Shown in pieces: positions 52,001 to 61,000 of a DNA stretch of 64,000 nucleotides (position 1 is the first letter of the stretch; each line of letters begins with the position of its first letter). Under the pieces are notes generated by a model. The model saw nothing but the letters and a program-made list of their open reading frames with translations. It ran no database searches and was not told the DNA's origin. Source of the DNA: Arbacia lixula (Eukaryota > Echinodermata > Echinoidea > Arbacioida > Arbaciidae). A program made the position numbers and the translations under genes. The stretch covers positions 25,130,150 to 25,194,149 of the forward strand of contig OZ022576.1 in assembly GCA_963669155.1 (NCBI GenBank), written 5' to 3'.

Positions 52001-55000
52001 AAGAACTTGCAGATTGACGTGTGTGATGTACAATGGACATGGTTCTGTTCTGAATTAATCATCTGATACACAATATTTTTGGTTGTAATTTTGCAAAAAA
52101 AGTTATTAAAACAAAAAATACTTTAAAGATTCATTACAAGAATTTCAATTGATAACATGTCACAAATCCAACTCCCAAGTTTCATTTGAGTTGTAACTTT
52201 GTCTTTATCATATGTCAAATGTTTTGTTAATGCCTAGTATTGAACTACTACTTCTATGACTGCTCATCCTCCTCTAACTACTACTATCATTTATAAATGA
52301 ATAATACATATATGGTTACAGACAGCAATCAAAAAAGTAATACATATCCTTCTCACCTGGTTGATGGCCTGAATACACTTCTTCATGATAAATTTCAGTC
52401 CAGCTTCGACATAGTTGGTGAAGAGATCCACAATATATGTGATGGTCTCCTCCTGAAGCTTATGTTTGAATTTAGCCAGCCAGGTCTGTACATAGGGCAT
52501 CCACTTCAGCTCCCCTGGGTCAATGTACACCATACCACATCTGTATTGGTGAGAAAAACAAAGAGTCAGAGCGTATTTGCAATAACTGCAAATGGATCAA
52601 CAGAACATGAATAAGCACAAAATCCATTTGGAACAAGTTGGAACAAGTTATTCACAAAATGAATCATGATACCCTCTCTGCTGGGTGTTTGCCTCAAATG
52701 TCTTGTGACAATCAACCTAAACATCAACTGAAAAATAGTCCGCAGAGGGCAAGTCGGGTATACGCACCTGCTGACAGTAGCTGGCGATGCCACAGCCAGA
52801 TCCTGCACTTCAAACACCATGTGGATGGAGTTGGAGAGTTTGATGCGCTCGCTATTTGCCAGACACAGCATCTTGTTGTCGTCCAACACAGTGTTCATGT
52901 TCTCAATCCACAGCGCATCCACCGGCCCATCACAGATGATCCACTTATGGTCTTCAGTGGTATCCTGGGAATTAAGTAAAAAGAAATTGTTTTGTTGACT
53001 CTATGAAGTACACATCGGGGAAATTATCGTACAGGTATTTTGTTACTTTTAAGCCATTCTTAATAATAACTCTTTCTTGAATGTACCCTAGTGCAGCCGT
53101 TTTGCAGATTAGAATAATTATCTTTAAATTGATAAAATTTACAAGGTAATCAGTTGGGCAAGATGTCTGCTTCTTACTTCCACCATTTTAGGTTTTTGCA
53201 GTAACTCAAATGAACAAAACCAGAATATCAATATTCTCCCACCTTCATAAACATATCACTTTGATTAGGTATATAGGCATGTTTCGTTTAGCAGAAGAAG
53301 GACAGAGAGGGACTGAGGGAGAAACGGCAACTAATTACTATTTCAATACACCATATCAATTATCATGGTGTTCAGCACAAAATCAACATTTGGTAACATA
53401 AAAATCAATAAGTGTCTGTTACACCAGATCAAGCACCATGATGTTTTGAAACCAAACTTGGTGGTGCTAGGGAGGATACTCACCGTGGTGGCATGCCTGA
53501 CGGTGATCCCCATCAGCCCGTCCTGCCATTCCAGAGTGAGCTTGTTGATCTCTCCGTACAGCTCCCCCATGGTAACTGACTTGGGGTTGAGTACAAAGCA
53601 GTGGACTGGCTGGTAGTATGGCACCTCCTCTCCCAGGCCAGCAGCATGCAGGTCAGTCAGGGTCTTGGCTAGACACTGCAGGGGGTACGATCACATTTGG
53701 GAAACCATAACGTCATCTCAAGGGAGACATATTTGCTCACTTTGATCTAGGTTTCTTTATAGATAGATCTCTGAAAAACAGCATTATAGGCTGATAGAAG
53801 GCTTTTTCTTTGTGAGTTACTAAAAACAAATAGAGTCAAATAAAAGCAGTCTTTCTGATTAGATTATATTAGCACTGGTTTCATTAAAGAAACAAAACGT
53901 GTGAACCCATTTCCTTTACGTGATATATGCTTCATATTTGGCCCTCTACAATCAGGAAGGTCCTATAAACAAAGTCATTGTGTGCTGTTGTTTTGGGTAA
54001 ATTAAAGGCCCTCACAGATGAAACAAGACAATTTGGTCAATCATACGTTCTGCGACTGGCTGAATAGAAAGACCCAGGCCTCGAAACATAAAGGTTTGCA
54101 ATCACTCGCAAAATGGCAATGACCAATCTACACCATTGTTACATGCGCTCTTTGTTCAAAAGACCCATCAGAATTTGTCTTTAAACTTTGCACTTGATCG
54201 CAAACCTTTATGTTATGGGGCCCTGGTCATTGGATTGTGCAAGAAGATGACGTCACATTTCCAGTTGTAAGCCTTCACGTTTGCAGAATCATGCAGTCTG
54301 TGGTGGCCTTTGCACTACTAATATTTGTGACCTGTCACCACAAAACGACCAATAAGTCAGATTTTTTGTTTTTTGTTTTTTTAATGTAGCTTTGCAGCCT
54401 ATACTCTAAGCTTTAAAATGGTATATATCTCAACTTGTATGGACCAAGTTAACCATTTCAAATTACAGAGAGAATGTGAAGGTGTCAGACGCACTAATCA
54501 TTTGGATAACAGAGATTACAGGCTCTAAAGAAAGGGGTTCATTCAAGAGTGCTGAACCATGCACCGTTGTCCTTGGCACAAAAAGGTGCAATTAAAACCC
54601 CATAGCAACCACTATGAAGGAACAATGGGTTTGAGCTGAGACTTAGCCCAATTTTTTAAAAGATATCAATCATCACTACTACAAAGTTTCAATGTCTAAC
54701 ACTGAATATTCTTTAAGTTATGCTCAGTTGTTTGAGAGCTTGATTATGATAAGGACAATCTCAGCAAAGTGACATTTTTTTTTTCAATGTCCGAAAAATG
54801 TTATCATTTTAAAACCAAGAAAAAACATTTTTATATATCATTTTAATCTCAAATTTTGACAGATGGAAGATCAAGAGTTGTACTTTCAGAAAATACCCAA
54901 AACCAAAAATCGACTTTTCCAACCCAACCAAGCTATTTTTAGGGTTGAAGCTGTCTACGTGGAAACTCCCATTGCGACTTATTGGTCGTTTTGTGGTGAC

Positions 55001-58000
55001 AGGTCACATTTAAGGTACCAGTACCGGTGAACAATGAAGACCCCTACCTGATAGACGGTGGTCTTGCCACCACCCGTGGGTCCCACCAGCATGACGCCGT
55101 GCCGAACAATCATGGTCTCGTAGAGCTGGATGACCTTCTTGACCATGGACTCTTCTGGCTGCAGCCCCTTGGCCAGCAGGGAGTCGATGATGGTCTTCTG
55201 AAGGACACCATAGTCATGCTCCGGCAGCACGCAGCCAGGGAACAGATCAGACAGGATGCCCTGGGGGAGGAGGGAAGGAGAAAGTCAACATTTCATTGAC
55301 ACATTTGGGTATTTTTCTTTTCGAAATCTTTCTAAAAAATATTTGTTTGGGGGGTGGGGGGGGGGGGAGAAAGGAAAATGTACTTACTTTTTGCATGAAC
55401 ACATTCTGTATTTTTCTGTTCAAAGTCCTTTAAAATGATATTTGTTACCCAATTACTCATATCTCAAATTAGAACGACAAGATTCCTACCTCAAATAATA
55501 CCACCTTAACATATTTGTGCCAGATAATCGGCTGCTCTCTGAGATCTCTCTCTGTGCTCTCTGTGTTTCTTACTTGTGTAAAAACTGCATCAATGATGCA
55601 GGAAGTCTTAATACCAAGAAACCTAGGTACCTTGAAGAGGACTGCATCGTCAGTCAAGAACTTGGGAAGGTTGCTGTCCCTCAGGGCCCTGATCAGCACA
55701 ATGTCCTCCCCGAGGTCTGGGTTGCCACGCTTGAGCGCCCCGGCCATGACCAGCACAGACTTGACGGCCCGCATGCCAAAGTCGTAATGGTCCTGCTGGG
55801 ACAGCTGCTCAGAGCACAGCTTGTACATCTGGGTCATCTTGCGAGCCAGGTTGCGAGAGTCCTCAAAGCCCTCAGAGTACAGGATCACCTCAGCAATCAG
55901 GGCTGTTTCATAGAACGGAATGAACACTCAATCAGTTCTAGAAGCAAAGATTCATGCCACTTTGCATATGACCACTTTCCCCTTACATATGCAGTACATG
56001 GAGAATGAAGGATATTTAATACAAAGAAAAGCACACTCAGTCAGTGCTAGAAGTAAGGATTCACACCTCATAGCAACGAGGGATGTTTAATAGAAAGAAA
56101 AGCACACGAAGTCAATTTTAGAAGTACAGATTCATGCCACTGAGCTATTTAGGATGTTTCATTCAACAAAAAGCATGTTTAATCAGTTCTAAAAGTACAG
56201 ATTCATGCCACTTAGCAATCATGGATATTGATAGAAACATATGTGCATTCAGTGCATTCTAGAAATTCATATTTATGCTACTAATTGGTAATAGAAATTG
56301 GGAATGTTTAATACAAATAAAGACATAATCAGGCAGCAAGACAAACTTACCATAATCTGGCACCATCATAGCGATGGGTCTAAAGAGGGCTTTGAGATTG
56401 TCTGGGAGCTCGGTCCTGCCAGCGTAGCCGGGGTTCATGGTGATGAAGGCAGCACAGGTCGGGATTAGCTTAATCTCACGGCCCTCAAACATGAATCTTG
56501 ACAGCTGGATACAATGTAGAGGAAGACACACATCAGATTCAGATTAAGAATTCTGCAGTTTTAAAGTCGCTTAAACTCGCAGATTATTTAGATGTTGTGT
56601 ACTTATTTGAAATCTCTTCTAATATCTATACTGTAGAACCTCCTCTTGTGTACTGCAAAATGATTCTTCATTTACATTTCAATAAAACTATTGTCCATTA
56701 CAAATTGTATGATACATATCATGACTAGCAGTGTCCTTGAAAAACAAATCTTTTAATGTATACAAAAACCTCAATTTGATATAATACCTGCACAACTATT
56801 CATAAAGCATCATTTGAGTAGCAATCACATTCATATCCTCATTGATCAAACACATAATAAGACTGGTGATCATTTGATAAAATCCCTGTAAAACATATTC
56901 ATTATCTGCCATCTTCATGGATCAAAGAAAAAATGAGAGTGGTGATCCTCAGATAAGTCTTTGGCCCCCTACTTTTGCTGCCTTGGCATTCCTGATGGTG
57001 ATGAGCTGCTGGGCGATGACAGACAACACCTCAATGCTGATGCGGTTGAACTCATCGAAGCAGCACCATGCCCCGGACTGGGCCAGACCAGAGAAGAAGC
57101 GGCCCATCATCTTGTAGTCCAGGTCGTCAGAGCAGTTGAAGACCACGCACTGCTTGGCCAGCCCCTTGGCCAGGTCCTTGGTGGTCTCTGTCTTGCCCGT
57201 GCCAGCAGGGCCGGCCGGGGCACCCCCAAGGTCGAGCTGCAGAGCGCCCATCAGGCACAGGTAGCAGCGATCCTACAGGTGGATGACAACAATGGGGCAA
57301 GTCTATGAACAAGCTCGTCTAGAAATTAGTAACAATTTCTTCTTCTTCTTCTAGTGCAGTTTTTCTTTATATGACATAGGCAACCATTCTGTGCCGATTA
57401 TCTCCATTCTGGAAGTATTTGATGATTTCTAATGGTGATTTTCCACTCCTTTCTACCATTCTCTTGAGAGATCTTATTCTTTGACCTTTTCCCCTTTTCT
57501 CCTCTATCTATCTACTGGCAGTTTAACTCCTCCAAAAAAGAATGAATCCTTGCAACTTAAGGACAAGGTAGGGGCTAAATAAAGGAACAATTAAAAAGAA
57601 AGTAGAGCTCAGTTGATGCTTGTCATGCTCTCTGAATTTCACGCTGGTAGTCCTGTACTCACAGTAAGAGGAGTGATAACAAGGCGTGCTGATGCTCCAA
57701 GGTACTCATAGCCGTAGATGTACTGTGACGTGGACATGCGCACCACACAGTTGTCCAGCTCCAGGTCCCAGTAGTACCGTAGCTGCTTGACCCACTCAAA
57801 GTTGTTGGACGAGTCGACCTCATTCTTGACCATGCTGGTGATGATGTCCCTGGCGTGGACATCGATGGTGATCTGGGCCCCGATGATGGCTCGCACCAGC
57901 TTGGGCAGCTGGCCTCGGACCATGGCTGCCAGCTGGGCCAGGTTCTGGGGGGACAGATGAAAAGGAATTTATAAATTAACTCTCTCATTACATGAAAATG

Positions 58001-61000
58001 TGTGGTAAGCCAATGGGGTTTTCAAGGCCTGGTATTGCTTACGTTTAATACCATATTGCACTTTTAAGAAAAAACACATCTGACTAAGTTAATAAAGTTT
58101 ATTTATTAGGACATTGCATTGTTATACATGAGAACTATAAAAACTCTATGTCATAACTCAAAATAAGACATTGTTCAGATGTCGAACTTACTCCAAAGTT
58201 CTTCTGTTCAAATTCCTTCATGGCCTCCAACCGATCACCCTCATTCTCCAGAGCCTCTGTGACATCTCTGGCCCACATGGTCTGGGACACAGTCAATACA
58301 ACCTGCAAGACAAGGAGAAACACACAAATGGAAGTCAGCTTTGCACACTGCAATTTAATACCATGGCAAAGGTAACTGTGGCTTTACAAATGGTTCTTTT
58401 GTGATGATTATTGTAACCCATATGGAAAGAAGCAACGAGCTTTGAGTGTTTGAACAGCTACTTTTACTGCAAGCACCATGACCCTGTTATTTGTTTTACT
58501 AAATGATTTGCTTCATCTGATAACAAACACATCCATATCATAAGCTCACAACCATAAATTAATGCCACCATTGCTATGAAGTAATGAATCATGTTTTCTG
58601 CTTTTTCACATAAGGGTTTTTAGATCTCCAACAGAATTTTAATTCAAATTGTGTATAATATGTAGGTACAGTGTATGTATATCTGCTAATGAATATATTC
58701 TAATCAATATTGCCTTGTACAACAGCAATTGTGCCTCTAATATACATGCAAACTCTTTATAACAGATGTATATTTACAAGTTATTTCTATATTTTTATGA
58801 ATTGCATATTTTCTTGTCTTATATAGTTTGATTACATTCTACTTTGAATGGAAAATGTATCATGTTTTGTAAATATCTGTATCTGACAGTGATACAATTG
58901 TTATGGCATGAAATGTGGTAATACATTTCAATGTTCATATCTAATCCCTGTCCCATTGAGTCATGCATTCTATCTTGCCTCTCCTGTCCTTACCTGCGAG
59001 GGGTTGCTAGCGATCCACTCCTCCTTGGGCTTCAGTTCATACTCGGCCAGAGCGCCCTTGGTGATGCGGCGGAGAGATGACATCATGGCCTCCTCCACCT
59101 TACCCAGCCAGTCCTCCACATTGCCCCTCGCCTTCAGCCCCTTACCCAGCCCCACCTTCTCGTTCTCAGGTGAGATCATGGCAATGATGTCATTGGTGGA
59201 GGTGGTGGCTTGGTCTACACAGGTTTGGGGGAGGAAAGAAGTGACATACAGTCAACCATGCACTTTGTCTGTCAATAATATCACAAATGCAAACCTGCAA
59301 ATTTCTCTGGCTTGGCACTAAATGTTGCATTTTTAATCATGGCTGGAAGTGGTGGATTGATCCATACAGTTTTGGAGGAGAAAAGAAGGAACTTTACCAC
59401 AAACCATGTATTTGCCAATAAATAACACCAAAGGTATATGAATTCCACTAAATTCTAAAGGATTGTAGTAAATGATACATTTTGTAGCTTGTAATTTTAC
59501 AAATTGGGAACAATATTTCAATAAATATCAATCATGTTTACTAATTTATATTCTAATATATGTCATAATATCACAATATTACTTCTAAAAACATGTTATA
59601 AAAATCAAAGAAAAACAGTTTATCATTCTCAAAACAAGTGGCATTTTAACAATCAGAATAAAATGCTTCCTCAGTACATTTGAAAACATACAGCTCTGGA
59701 GAGAAATAAAGAACCACGTAACTCCTTTTCTGCCCTATGGGAATGATGTATATTACCAGTGCAAAATGCCTCTACAGTATAACACATATATATTTTTAAC
59801 AGAAATGTACTTCAAAATCAAACAATCATACATGCATATGAACAAAGATTCTCAGAGAACAACTTGGGGCTTGGGAACAAACCTTTGTCTCCAGTGGGAG
59901 AGCTCTTGCCATCGGCAGCCACAGTGCCAAACTCCAGCTTGGAAATAGCATCAAAGCACTTCCTGAGATGAGGCTGGACAGCATGTGGGTTGCGAGTCTG
60001 TGACAGGATCTCAAGCAGTTCATCGTTGGATAAGAAGTAGAACCTGCAAGGACAAGTTTAGCGATGTAACTCTCAAAATACAGTCAACTCTGTATAGAAA
60101 GACTGCTCAAGGGTGAAAAGAAATGTGGTCTTTGTGAACAGGTTGTCTTTAAGTACAGGTTACTTCACTTCAGGTTTCAATGAAAAACATTTTTCAAGGG
60201 AAACATAACTGTGCTTTATCACAGGAAGATGGTATTTCTTTACAGGTGGTTGCTGAAGCAGGTTTCACTTTAGTATGTTTATGAACTAATTTTCAAAGAT
60301 GAATTAATTCATTAATAAATGGGCCAATATTGATAGGTATTTTACAATACAGGACTTCCCAATATTGTATTGTTTGCAAGCTATTAAAATTACAAATTGT
60401 TTGCACTTTCAATTGATGCATCTGTTATCATTTGTAATAAGTCATAACCATAAACAACACATTAATGGTACTTGATCCTAAATGGGAGAGCTATATGTAC
60501 CCACCTGGGGAAGACGACTCGCTTGGATTCTAGGTATGCCTCCAGACACTTCTGGATCTGATCCAACAGGGCGTTGTTGTTCTTGAAGGTCTCCAGGAGG
60601 CCTGGCTGAGTGGCGGCTCGGATGGCCAGGGGTAGCCGGTTCACCTTCCGCATGATCTCCTTCCAAGACTTATCAACCTGATGGCAATAAAAAAAGAAAT
60701 GTCTTTCAATGTTTGTGGGGCTTATAGCATTTGTGTTTAGCAGCAAGGGTGGTATTCTGAAAAAAAAAATGAAGTTTAGACTAGATTGTGAATTGGCCTA
60801 TCAGCACAGTTTTTGGAGTTTCTTCCAAAATACGATCCCAGTAATACATGAAATTCTCATAATGCAACACTTTTGGAAGTATGTATAGCAAAAGTAGCAA
60901 TTTCATGTGCTATCATTTTGCTTGTATCCATAATACTTTTATGCATATAGTGATAAGCTGAAGAATAGGACAAGAAATTGCTACTTTCTGTTCGTACAGA

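Noticed and set aside
55517..56008. 163-residue plus-strand open frame
   Set aside because: It is antisense to DNAH6 exon 13, which has perfect dynein conservation and phase. The frame is a shadow continuing into the tandem repeat.
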